DNA from: JBMNNU01 sp050942695 | GTDB lineage: Bacteria; Chloroflexota; UBA6077 | Direction of reading: 5' to 3' | DNA length: 23,266 bases | Assembly (NCBI GenBank): GCA_050942695.1 | Contig: JBMNNU010000012.1 | Span: 1-23,266, forward strand | Part shown: positions 13,873 through 21,317 of the stretch, piece after piece | Layout of the letters: every line of letters begins with the position of its first letter | How positions within the stretch are numbered: position 1 is the first letter of the stretch | The notes under the pieces: generated by a model | What the model was told of the DNA's origin: nothing | The model's database searches: none | What the model saw: only the letters and a program-made list of their open reading frames with translations | Made by a program: the position numbers and the translations under genes

Positions 13873-15156
13873 TTGTTAACTGAATTGGTCGCGCTGCTGT
13901 TTCTGGTGCTGGTTGTCGCCGGAAGCTCTGCAGCAGAAGCGGCCGCGGTGAAACTTAACAAAGGACGGTTACGCCATCTCGCCGGAGAGGGCGTGGCCAA
14001 AGCTCGAACAATCGTATCGCTAGTGGAGCAAGGCGCTCCCCTCGGCGCCTCTATGGCGGTCGCAAACGCCTTAGCTCTGTCGATCTCTGCCATTATCGTA
14101 TTGCTCCTTATAGGCCGAACCATAGGCTACGAGCATCCGGTTGCTTATTTGCTCAGCGCTTTGGCGCTGTTGGGTCTGATCTGGGTGCAGGTGGCTTTTA
14201 GATCGATAGGTAAGAGGCGACCCGAAGGGACTCTCTATCTACTTCGGGCGCCCATACGAGCGTTGCGCCTGCTATTGACGCCCATAACCCTGCTGCTGGT
14301 GTGGTTCACTCGAAGGATTTTTCCAGAGGAGCCTAGGATCTTTGGCCTGAATGCCCCCGATATCGAAGAAGAACTTCGCATGATGGTGGACGCGGCTGAG
14401 CATGAGGGGACTCTGGAAGAAGAAGAAAAGGACATGATCGAGAGCATATTCACTATGGGTGAGCGAACGGCGCGGGAGGTCATGGTACCCCGCGTCGATG
14501 TAGCGGCCGTAAATGCATCGGAACCTTTGAGGGCTGTGCTGGAGACGATCAAAACCAGAGGCCACTCCAGAATACCGATCTATGAGGGGACTATCGATAA
14601 CGTCGTAGGGGTTGTCCACGTTAAAGAACTGCTTCGAGATATGGAGGTGGGCTCTCTAGACAAGCCAGCTCGAAGCCTTGCAAGGCCTCCATATTTCATT
14701 CCGGAATCGAAAAAGATCGATGAGCTGTTGAAGGAGATGCAGCGGGATAAGACGCATTTGGCGATCGTCGTTGATGAGTACGGCGGCACCGCTGGGATTG
14801 TCACCATCGAAGACCTTGTCGAGGAGATAGTTGGTGATATCCAGGACGAATATGATATCGAAGAGAAGCTGATCGAGAAGATCAACGATCAGGAGGCCAT
14901 TTTCGACTCCCGAGTATCGATCCACGACGTGAACGAGACTTTGGATATCATGCTGACCAACGGCGAGTACGACACTGTCGGTGGTCTGGTATACAATCGG
15001 CTGGGAAAGATCCCGGTCATAGGTGACGAGATAACCGTTGATGGAGTTGCAATCTCAGTGCTGTCAACAGCGGGAAAGCGTATCAAGAAAGTCAAAGTAG
15101 CGGTGATAAATCCCGAGGACACCGAATCGGAGAATGATAACGGTGCGAGAGAGTGA
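13873..15156 (+). CDS. CNNM/HlyC-CorC family membrane protein with CBS domain pair
   Basis: A 427-aa protein of the hemolysin C / CorC-related family, linked in other bacteria to Mg2+ or Co2+ transport. The N-terminal DUF21-type membrane region has about four hydrophobic segments (residues ~1-22, 58-82, 87-110, 128-148) but is more divergent than usual. Next is the EEELRMMVDAAEHEG linker and the EREVMVPR-like segment (TAREVMVPRVDV), then two CBS domains (~205-265 and ~270-330, with HSRIPIYEGTIDNVVGVVHVK and AIVVDEYGGTAGIVTIEDLVEEIVG), and a C-terminal CorC/HlyC domain (~345-420). TTG 13873 has AGGAGG 5 nt upstream. It follows prs by 9 nt and overlaps cdd, so it is within the operon. The old hemolysin label should not be taken as evidence of toxicity. 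Confidence 0.9.
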   Translation: MLTELVALLFLVLVVAGSSAAEAAAVKLNKGRLRHLAGEGVAKARTIVSLVEQGAPLGASMAVANALALSISAIIVLLLIGRTIGYEHPVAYLLSALALLGLIWVQVAFRSIGKRRPEGTLYLLRAPIRALRLLLTPITLLLVWFTRRIFPEEPRIFGLNAPDIEEELRMMVDAAEHEGTLEEEEKDMIESIFTMGERTAREVMVPRVDVAAVNASEPLRAVLETIKTRGHSRIPIYEGTIDNVVGVVHVKELLRDMEVGSLDKPARSLARPPYFIPESKKIDELLKEMQRDKTHLAIVVDEYGGTAGIVTIEDLVEEIVGDIQDEYDIEEKLIEKINDQEAIFDSRVSIHDVNETLDIMLTNGEYDTVGGLVYNRLGKIPVIGDEITVDGVAISVLSTAGKRIKKVKVAVINPEDTESENDNGARE

Positions 15157-15595
15157 GAAGGGCATTCGCCTGGATCTGATTGAGAAAGCACGGGCGGCTG
15201 CGTCTAAGGCCTACGCTCCATATTCTGGCTATAGGGTGGGGAGTGCGCTGTCGTGCGTAGGGGATGGGCAGTTGTTCACCGGTTGCAATGTGGAAAACGC
15301 ATCGTACGGTGTAAGTCTTTGCGCGGAACGAGCGGCTGCAGTTGCTGCAGTGTCTGCCGGGCGGCGGGATTTTGAAATCTTGGCCGTGTACGCAGAAGGG
15401 CCGGAGCTGCCATTTCCATGCGGTGCATGCCGCCAGTTTCTTTCGGAGTTTAACCGCGAACTGATGATTATCGTTTCGAACGGGAATGATGTAGAGAGCT
15501 TCATCCTCAGTGATCTGCTTCCTCACACTTTCGGTGGCGATCACATTCAAGGTCGGGCTACAGCGCCGCCTCTTCGTAGAGGTGGTGAGCACTAG
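15143..15595 (+). CDS. cdd: Cytidine deaminase
   Basis: Deaminates cytidine and deoxycytidine to uridine forms in pyrimidine salvage. It is of the small tetrameric type, 150 aa. APYSGYRVGSAL and GCNVENASYG precede the zinc and catalytic residues: Cys60 and Glu62 in CAER, and Cys93 and Cys96 in PCGACRQ. LLPHTFGGDHIQG is the usual C-terminus, after which there is a short extra tail (about 12 residues) encoded over a GC-rich hairpin (15566-15585). I favour GTG 15143, with GGAG 10 nt upstream; ATG 15134 in the same frame is possible but has GGAG only 1 nt away. Either start overlaps the CBS gene, suggesting translational coupling. It is the last gene of the glmU-prs-CBS-cdd run. Confidence 0.93.
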   Translation: MRESEKGIRLDLIEKARAAASKAYAPYSGYRVGSALSCVGDGQLFTGCNVENASYGVSLCAERAAAVAAVSAGRRDFEILAVYAEGPELPFPCGACRQFLSEFNRELMIIVSNGNDVESFILSDLLPHTFGGDHIQGRATAPPLRRGGEH

Positions 15596-15833
15596 AAAAG
15601 TCCATTCCGAGCCTCCACCTGGGCACCCTGAGTCTTCTATCCTGTCAACCAGAGCTTTATTGCGCCAAGGAACGCCAGCCTTGTCATCCCGAATCCCCAT
15701 ATTGCTTCCTGAGCATGTGTGCGGCATGACAGATCGCTACTCGCGAAATCCTCAATAGGTGCTATCATTAATATCTGAGTGGCTGTATAGGATAACTACG
15801 CTGTCTTGTGCTAAGGAAAAGGCGCGGAGGGTG

Positions 15834-15851
15834 CAAAGGGGTAGCCCTTTG
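15834..15851 (+). promoter_or_regulatory. Stable hairpin just upstream of trmD
   Basis: CAAAGGG (15834-15840) pairs perfectly with CCCTTTG (15845-15851) around GTAG, ending 14 nt before the trmD ATG. It could affect translation initiation. The rest of the 270-base cdd-trmD gap shows no convincing promoter and only a weak TGTCAT/ATGACA inverted repeat (15682-15687/15726-15731). Confidence 0.35.
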
Positions 15852-15865
15852 TAGAGCAGATATCA

Positions 15866-16624
15866 ATGAGATTTGACATAATAACTTTGTTTCCTGGGAT
15901 GTTTGCCGGACCGTTCCAGGAAAGCATAATAGCTCGAGCGGTAGAGCGAGGGTTGCTGGAAATCCATCTGCACAATCTTCGGGATTACGGCATCGGCAAG
16001 CATCAAATGGTGGACGATTATCCATTTGGCGGCGGACCGGGGATGGTGATGAAGCCGGACCCTATTTTCTCTGCAGTGGAAGCCGTTCGGCATGAAGATT
16101 CCTGGGTGGTGCTCATGACCCCTCAAGGCAGGAGATTTTCCCAAACGATAGCTCAAGATCTGGCCCTGCGGGGTCATCTGATCCTGATTTGCGGCCACTA
16201 TGAGGGTGTGGATGAGAGGGTAAGGCAGCACCTGGTGGATGATGAGCTATCTATAGGGGATTACGTTCTGACCGGTGGGGAACTGCCGGCTATGATTGTA
16301 TGCGACGCTGTGGCTCGCCTGATCCCGGAGGTGTTGGGAGAGGAGAAGTCGGCGCAGGAAGAGTCGTTCTCCGCGGGGCTATTAGAATATCCCCAATACA
16401 CGCGACCGGCCACTTTTCGCGAAATGGAGGTCCCAGAGGTACTGCTCTCCGGAAACCATGCGCTGGTCGAACGCTGGCGAAACGAGCAGCGCCTGCTGCG
16501 CACACTTCAGCGTCGTCCAGAGATGCTAAAGCCCGAGCATTGGGATCAGCTTATAAAAATGGGTTTGTTGAATCCATCCCCAGCTTTTGGTAATAGAATA
16601 GGGGCACGTGATGATGCAGGGTGA
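15866..16624 (+). CDS. trmD: tRNA (guanine-37-N1)-methyltransferase
   Basis: TrmD methylates G37 of tRNAs reading CNN codons, which prevents +1 frameshifting. The 252-aa length is normal. It opens with MRFDIITLFPGMF, has YPFGGGPGMVMKP, and the trefoil-knot SAM site GHYEGVDERV followed by DDELSIGDYVLTGGELPAM, which includes the catalytic Asp region. QYTRPATFREMEVPEVLLSGNH is also typical. In many bacteria trmD lies with rpsP-rimM-rplS; here it stands alone. ATG 15866 gives the canonical N-terminus although the upstream GAGCAG is a poor ribosome binding site. It is probably a single-gene unit, since glyS has its own promoter. Confidence 0.95.
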   Translation: MRFDIITLFPGMFAGPFQESIIARAVERGLLEIHLHNLRDYGIGKHQMVDDYPFGGGPGMVMKPDPIFSAVEAVRHEDSWVVLMTPQGRRFSQTIAQDLALRGHLILICGHYEGVDERVRQHLVDDELSIGDYVLTGGELPAMIVCDAVARLIPEVLGEEKSAQEESFSAGLLEYPQYTRPATFREMEVPEVLLSGNHALVERWRNEQRLLRTLQRRPEMLKPEHWDQLIKMGLLNPSPAFGNRIGARDDAG

Positions 16625-16680
16625 TTGGTATTATAATAAAAATAATCTCTATCTTTAACTTACTCAGCATCTCAGTGTCG

Positions 16681-16709
16681 TTGACTTTGATGATATCGTC
16701 GTTTATTAT
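16681..16709 (+). promoter_or_regulatory. glyS promoter
   Basis: TTGACT (16681-16686), exact 17-nt spacer and TATTAT (16704-16709), preceded by an A/T-rich stretch (16629-16660) that might serve as an UP element. The start would be near 16716, about 10 nt before a leader terminator hairpin. Confidence 0.65.
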
Positions 16710-16725
16710 CTCGTCAGGATGGGGG

Positions 16726-16760
16726 CCTCTCGCCTATTAGGGTGCGAGCAGGTCTTTTTT
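16726..16760 (+). terminator. Intrinsic terminator in the glyS leader (candidate attenuator)
   Basis: CCT-CTCGC (16726-16733) pairs with GCGAG-C-AGG (16744-16752) with one bulged C, followed by TCTTTTTT (16753-16760). The glyS ribosome binding site begins 8 nt further. It could also be a distant trmD terminator, but its position after the glyS promoter means it must affect glyS transcripts. Confidence 0.6.
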
Positions 16761-16777
16761 CTGAGCTAGGAGGAATC

Positions 16778-18085
16778 GTGGGTCGTCCCATTCCAGACAT
16801 GGATAAGATCGTCTCGTTATGCAAGAGACGCGGTTTCGTTTTTCCCGGTAGTGAGATCTACGGGGGTTTTGGCAATACCTGGGATTACGGTCCTCTAGGC
16901 AGCCTTCTGAAAAACAACGTCAAGGCTGCTTGGATCAAGAGCGTAGTTCAAGAGCGCGATGATATGGTGCTCATCGACGCTGCCATTTTAATGCACCCCC
17001 AGGTATGGCGAGCTTCTGGGCACCTGGAGAGCTTCACTGATCCCCTGGTGGACTGCAAAGCCTGCAGGCAAAGATTCCGTGCAGATCAACTGCCGGGAAC
17101 GGTTTGCCCTTCCTGTGGAGGCGAACTGACCGAGGCGCGCCAGTTCAACCTTATGTTCAAGACATTCGTAGGCCCGGTTGAGGAAGAGGCAGCAGTTGCC
17201 TACCTCAGGCCGGAGACGGCGCAGGGTATCTTCGTCAATTTCAAGAACGTGCTAACAACCACCAGGAGAAAGCTGCCCTTCGGCATTGCCCAGGTTGGAA
17301 AAGCGTTCCGGAACGAGATTACGCCCGGCAATTTCACCTTCAGGACTCGCGAGTTCGAGCAGATGGAGATAGAGTACTTCGTCAAGCCTGGTGCAGATGA
17401 AGAAATTCATTCCCATTGGGTCAAGGAGAGAGTTTCCTGGTACGAGCGCTACGGGATACGTAAGGAGAACCTGCAGCTAAGGGAGCACGCCAGGGATGAA
17501 TTGGCCCACTATGCGAAAGCTGTTGTGGATATCGAATACAACTTCCCCTTTGGCTGGTCCGAGTTAGAGGGTATAGCCAACAGGACTGATTTCGATCTCA
17601 AACAGCACCAGGCCTTCAGCGGCCAAGACCTCACCTACTTTGACGACCAAACTAAGGAGCGATTCCTCCCGTACGTTATCGAACCTTCGGCTGGGGCTGA
17701 TCGAGCGATGCTGGCTTTTCTGATCGATGCCTACGATGAGGAGCAGGATAAGGATGGTGTCAGGGTTGTGCTGCGTCTTCATCGTGACCTGGCTCCTATC
17801 AAGGTCGCTTTCCTGCCACTTTCAAAAAAGCCGGATCTGATCGACCTCACGAAAAAAGCTCAAAAAACGGTGCAATCTCGATTGATGACCATGTACGACG
17901 ATACTCAGAGTATCGGGCGTCGCTACCGGCGCCAGGACGAAATCGGGACTCCTTACTGTGTGACCGTGGATTTCCAGAGCCTGGAAGATAACGCCGCTAC
18001 CATTAGGGACCGAGATACAATGTCCCAGGAGCGGGTTCCGATCGATGATTTACCTCACTGGTTTGCCGACGCTTTCGGCTGTTAG
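16778..18085 (+). CDS. glyS: Glycyl-tRNA synthetase (homodimeric alpha2 type)
   Basis: Charges tRNA(Gly). The 435-aa protein is the single-chain dimeric form, not the alpha/beta heterotetramer. Signals are GSEIYGGFGNTWDYGPLG at the N-terminus, a Cys-rich zinc-like insert (CKACRQRF then CPSCGG), ARQFNLMFKT, LRPETAQGIFVNF, motif 2 GKAFRNEITPGNFTFRTREF, and the C-terminal anticodon-binding domain (VAFLPLSKKP to the end) with ETGTPYCVTVDF-like sequence (EIGTPYCVTVDF). GTG 16778 is the start: AGGAGG lies 4 nt upstream. An upstream in-frame GTG at 16742 lies inside the leader terminator and is unlikely. It sits alone between its own leader and the ppdK promoter. Confidence 0.95.
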   Translation: MGRPIPDMDKIVSLCKRRGFVFPGSEIYGGFGNTWDYGPLGSLLKNNVKAAWIKSVVQERDDMVLIDAAILMHPQVWRASGHLESFTDPLVDCKACRQRFRADQLPGTVCPSCGGELTEARQFNLMFKTFVGPVEEEAAVAYLRPETAQGIFVNFKNVLTTTRRKLPFGIAQVGKAFRNEITPGNFTFRTREFEQMEIEYFVKPGADEEIHSHWVKERVSWYERYGIRKENLQLREHARDELAHYAKAVVDIEYNFPFGWSELEGIANRTDFDLKQHQAFSGQDLTYFDDQTKERFLPYVIEPSAGADRAMLAFLIDAYDEEQDKDGVRVVLRLHRDLAPIKVAFLPLSKKPDLIDLTKKAQKTVQSRLMTMYDDTQSIGRRYRRQDEIGTPYCVTVDFQSLEDNAATIRDRDTMSQERVPIDDLPHWFADAFGC

Positions 18086-18132
18086 ATCACGTCCTACAAC
18101 AGCTAGGGCGAGTAGCATGAAGCAGGTAGTAA

Positions 18133-18160
18133 GTAGCGAGTAAGAAGTCCACCTCGCTAC
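18133..18160. repeat. Extragenic palindrome GTAGCGAG/CTCGCTAC
   Basis: GTAGCGAG (18133-18140) and CTCGCTAC (18153-18160) are perfect inverted arms, extended by one A/T pair outside, with a 12-nt loop. There is no T-tract, so it is probably a REP-like repeat rather than the glyS terminator. GTAGTAAGTAGCGAGTAAG shows the same motif in slipped copies. Confidence 0.5.
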
Positions 18161-18182
18161 TGACCGCCCGGCACTCGCTCTC

Positions 18183-18211
18183 TTAACAAACAATCGCCGG
18201 ATTGGTAAATA
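18183..18211 (+). promoter_or_regulatory. ppdK promoter
   Basis: TTAACA (18183-18188), 17-nt spacer and TAAATA (18206-18211), with TGG directly before it as an extended -10. The leader would be about 105 nt and ends in AAGGAGG. Confidence 0.5.
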
Positions 18212-18323
18212 GTAAAGACTAGTTTTCAAATGAGCTGCGTACATAGCGGGCCAACAAGTTGGTGTTGGATGCCAATACTGTTCCGTAAGTCGCAGTAACT
18301 GCAATAAGGAGGAGAATTACCTT

Positions 18324-21143
18324 ATGGCGGGAGTCCAGACCAAAGGTAAGAAATGGGTTTATTTATTCGAAGAGGGGGAAGCTGATTGGAAAGTCCTCCT
18401 CGGAGGCAAGGGCGCAGGATTGGCATCGATGACCAAGGCCGGGTTGCCTGTGCCCCCGGGTTTCACGATTACTACTGAAGCTTGTGCAGAGTACTACAAA
18501 CTGGGCAAGAAGTTCCCCGATGGAATGTGGGAGCAGACTCTAGAAGCGCTCAAAGAAGTAGAGAAGAAAACAGGCAAAACATTTGGAGATCCTAAGAACC
18601 CTCTGTTAGTTTCTGTCCGGTCGGGCGCCAAATTCTCCATGCCCGGAATGATGGACACCGTTCTCAACCTTGGCCTAAACGATGAGACCGTAAAGGGACT
18701 AGCCGCACTCACCAACAACGAGCATTTCGCTTACGATGCCTATCGACGCTTTATCGCCATGTTTGGCCGCATTGTTATGGGCATCGACGGCAACAAGTTC
18801 GAGCACGTTCTCGAGGAATACAAAAAGAAGACCGGCGCGAAGTACGACGCCGACCTCAGTACCGATTCCTTGAAGCAAATCGTCGATGAATACAAGGTAA
18901 TCTTCAAGCAAGAGACCGGCAAGGACTTCCCGACCGATCCATACGAGCAGATGCGACTGGCTATCGACGCCGTTTTTGGCTCTTGGATGGGCAAGCGGGC
19001 AATCGACTACCGGAATTACAACAAAATCCCCCACGACCTGTACACCGGGGCGAATATCCAGACCATGGTGTTCGGCAATATGGGGGACAACTCCGGAACA
19101 GGCGTGGCCTTCACTCGCAACCCTTCGACAGGCGAGAAGGAGCTGTACGGCGAGTATCTGATCAACGCGCAGGGCGAGGATGTGGTAGCCGGTGTCCGCA
19201 CACCCGAGCCCATTGCCCGGTTGAAAGAGCAGATGCCCGAGGTCGCCGAACAGTTCAGCAAGATTGCTGAGAGGCTGGAGCGCTACTACAGGGATGTCCA
19301 GGACATGGAGTTCACAGTTGAGCGCGGTAAGCTGTACATGCTACAGACCAGGTCCGGTAAGCGAACTGCTCAGGCTGCAGTGAAGATCGCCGTCGACATG
19401 GTCAATGAGGGGATCATCACCCCCGAAGAGGCCATCATGCGGATTGAGCCAGACCATGTCGTCCAGTTGCTGCTCCCGAACTTCGATCAAAAGGCAAAGG
19501 ATGATGCGATCAAAGCCAACCGGATGCTAGCCAAGGGTTTGAACGCTTCCCCCGGCGCCGCTGTAGGCAAAGTAGTCTTCGATCCGGATACAGCCGAGCA
19601 TTGGGCCAGCCAAGGCCAGAAGGTAGTCCTCGTTCGGCAAGAGACCTCTCCCGACGATGTGCACGGCATGATCGCGGCTCAGGGTGTCCTCACATCTCGC
19701 GGTGGCGCTACCAGCCACGCTGCAGTAGTGGCCAGGGGAATGGGTAAGCCCTGCGTCTCCGGTGCTGAAAGTATTATCGTGAACCAGGATAAGCGCCAGT
19801 TCACCGCCAATGGGAAGGTGGTAAAGGAGGGCGATGTTATCTCCATCGACGGTGCTACCGGAGAGGTGTTTGCCGGTGAGATCCCCGTGCGAGCCCCCAG
19901 CTTTGCCGAAATGAGGGATCTGGACCAGATCCTGAAGTGGGCCGATGAGAAGCGACGATTGGGTGTTTGGGCCAACGCAGACTACCCCAGGGATGCGCTC
20001 AAGGCTCGTGAGTATGGAGCCGAGGGTATCGGCCTCTGCCGGACCGAGCACATGTTTATGGAAACCGATCGCTTGCCGATCGTCCAGAGGATGATTCTGG
20101 CTGCGCCGGAGGCGTCCCGATTCATTAATGAGATCGAGAAGGCGAAGGCGGAGCTGGACGTTGCTCCTGCCGAGAAGAAGGAGGCGATTCAGGAGCGAAT
20201 TGCCGCTCTGGAAAAGGAAGGTGCTTCCGTAATCGGCGACTACAAGTCCGCTCTCGATGAGCTACTGCCGATCCAGAAAGGCGACTTCAGAGGCATTTTC
20301 CAGGCGATGGCCGGGCTGCCGGTCATCATCCGGACGATCGACCCTCCACTCCACGAGTTCCTGCCCGACCTCGAGACCCTATTAGTGGAAGTGACCGAGC
20401 TGAAGCTGAAGGGCGGAGACGAGGAAGAGATCGCTCAGAAGGAGCAGTTGCTGAAGGCCGTCGAGTCCATGCGTGAGGCCAACCCGATGCTCGGCCTGCG
20501 CGGTTGCCGGCTCGGCATCCTCTATCCTGAGATTATCGAGATGCAGGTGAAGGCGATCATTACCGCCGCTTGCGAGCTGAAGAAAGAGGGCGTTGATGTT
20601 AAGCCCGAGATCATGATCCCTCTGGTTGGCCACGTCAACGAGCTGCAGCTTGTGCGGGAGCAGGTCGTACCGATAGCGGATCAGATCATTAAAGAATTTG
20701 GCGTGGACCTCCACTACAAGGTTGGAACCATGATTGAGATCCCGAGAGCTGCTCTCACAGCCGACGAGATCGCAAAGGAGGCCCAGTTCTTCAGCTTTGG
20801 CACCAACGACCTGACTCAGACTACCTTCGGCTACTCGAGAGACGATGCCGAGGGCAAGTTCCTGCTTCAGTACGTCACCCGCAAAATCTTGCCTGTCAAC
20901 CCATTCCAGACACTGGATAGAGATGGCGTTGGCAAGCTGATCAAGATGGCTGTGGAGTTGGGTCGCGCTAGCCGCCCAGACTTGGAGGTCGGCATCTGCG
21001 GTGAGCATGGTGGAGATCCAAGCTCCATCGAATTCTGCAACATGGTTGGACTGAACTACGTAAGCTGCTCGCCCTTCCGTGTGCCGGTAGCCCGATTGGC
21101 TGCCGCCCAGGCCGCGATAGGCCAGGCAGAGAAGGATAAGTAG
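18324..21143 (+). CDS. ppdK: Pyruvate, phosphate dikinase
   Basis: PPDK interconverts pyruvate + ATP + Pi and PEP + AMP + PPi; it serves glycolysis or gluconeogenesis depending on the cell. The 939-aa protein has the N-terminal nucleotide-binding domain (VYLFEEGEADWKVLLGGKGAGLA, SVRSGAKFSMPGMMDTVLNLG), the swivelling phospho-His domain with His465 in GGATSHAAVVARGMGKPCV, and the C-terminal TIM barrel (GIGLCRTEHMF, GLRGCRLGI, FGTNDLTQTTFG) with the active-site Cys892 in GICGEHGG. It is longer than the common ~875 aa, with a charged insertion at ~594-636. ATG 18324 has AAGGAGG 12 nt upstream. The PPDK regulatory kinase/phosphatase gene is not in the window. REP-like palindromes follow. Confidence 0.97.
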   Translation: MAGVQTKGKKWVYLFEEGEADWKVLLGGKGAGLASMTKAGLPVPPGFTITTEACAEYYKLGKKFPDGMWEQTLEALKEVEKKTGKTFGDPKNPLLVSVRSGAKFSMPGMMDTVLNLGLNDETVKGLAALTNNEHFAYDAYRRFIAMFGRIVMGIDGNKFEHVLEEYKKKTGAKYDADLSTDSLKQIVDEYKVIFKQETGKDFPTDPYEQMRLAIDAVFGSWMGKRAIDYRNYNKIPHDLYTGANIQTMVFGNMGDNSGTGVAFTRNPSTGEKELYGEYLINAQGEDVVAGVRTPEPIARLKEQMPEVAEQFSKIAERLERYYRDVQDMEFTVERGKLYMLQTRSGKRTAQAAVKIAVDMVNEGIITPEEAIMRIEPDHVVQLLLPNFDQKAKDDAIKANRMLAKGLNASPGAAVGKVVFDPDTAEHWASQGQKVVLVRQETSPDDVHGMIAAQGVLTSRGGATSHAAVVARGMGKPCVSGAESIIVNQDKRQFTANGKVVKEGDVISIDGATGEVFAGEIPVRAPSFAEMRDLDQILKWADEKRRLGVWANADYPRDALKAREYGAEGIGLCRTEHMFMETDRLPIVQRMILAAPEASRFINEIEKAKAELDVAPAEKKEAIQERIAALEKEGASVIGDYKSALDELLPIQKGDFRGIFQAMAGLPVIIRTIDPPLHEFLPDLETLLVEVTELKLKGGDEEEIAQKEQLLKAVESMREANPMLGLRGCRLGILYPEIIEMQVKAIITAACELKKEGVDVKPEIMIPLVGHVNELQLVREQVVPIADQIIKEFGVDLHYKVGTMIEIPRAALTADEIAKEAQFFSFGTNDLTQTTFGYSRDDAEGKFLLQYVTRKILPVNPFQTLDRDGVGKLIKMAVELGRASRPDLEVGICGEHGGDPSSIEFCNMVGLNYVSCSPFRVPVARLAAAQAAIGQAEKDK

Positions 21144-21156
21144 TTTTGTGGAGTAT

Positions 21157-21208
21157 GGGCAGGTCTTAGACTTGCCTGTTAGGGCTAGCCAGAACTGACC
21201 TGCCCTAA
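21157..21208 (+). terminator. Complex hairpin after ppdK
   Basis: GGGCAGGTC (21157-21165) pairs perfectly with GACCTGCCC (21197-21205); a competing local hairpin uses GGCAGGT with ACTTGCC (21158-21164/21170-21176), and TTAGGGC pairs with GCCCTAA (21180-21186/21202-21208). There is no T-run, so it is either a weak terminator or a REP-like repeat. Confidence 0.45.
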
Positions 21209-21226
21209 CCATTCTCGATCCTGTAG

Positions 21227-21254
21227 GTAGGGGCGACGCACGCGTCGCCCCTAC
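21227..21254. repeat. Extragenic palindrome GTAGGGGCGACG/CGTCGCCCCTAC
   Basis: A perfect 12-bp inverted repeat with a 4-nt loop (21239-21242). It begins with GTAG and ends with CTAC, like two other palindromes in the window, and resembles REP sequences common in intergenic DNA of several phyla. Confidence 0.7.
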
Positions 21255-21317
21255 GGTAATTACTATCCATCTATTTGTACATCCTCGCTTGCGAGGACTC
21301 TCCGAAGGGACTAAACG

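Noticed and set aside
15681..15731. Insertion remnant bounded by TGTCAT/ATGACA
   Set aside because: Six-base arms across ~50 bases are expected by chance at this scale and no direct repeats flank them.
15510..15758. 82-residue frame spanning the end of cdd and the gap to trmD
   Set aside because: It overlaps cdd in another frame, has no ribosome binding site and no recognisable motif.
16681..16777. T-box riboswitch in front of glyS
   Set aside because: The leader is only ~60 nt, with no room for the stem I specifier loop and no conserved T-box sequence; a simple leader terminator fits better.
20382..21212. 276-residue open frame on the minus strand across the 3' part of ppdK
   Set aside because: It is antisense to the conserved PPDK barrel, has no family motifs, and its length is explained by the codon bias of the real gene.
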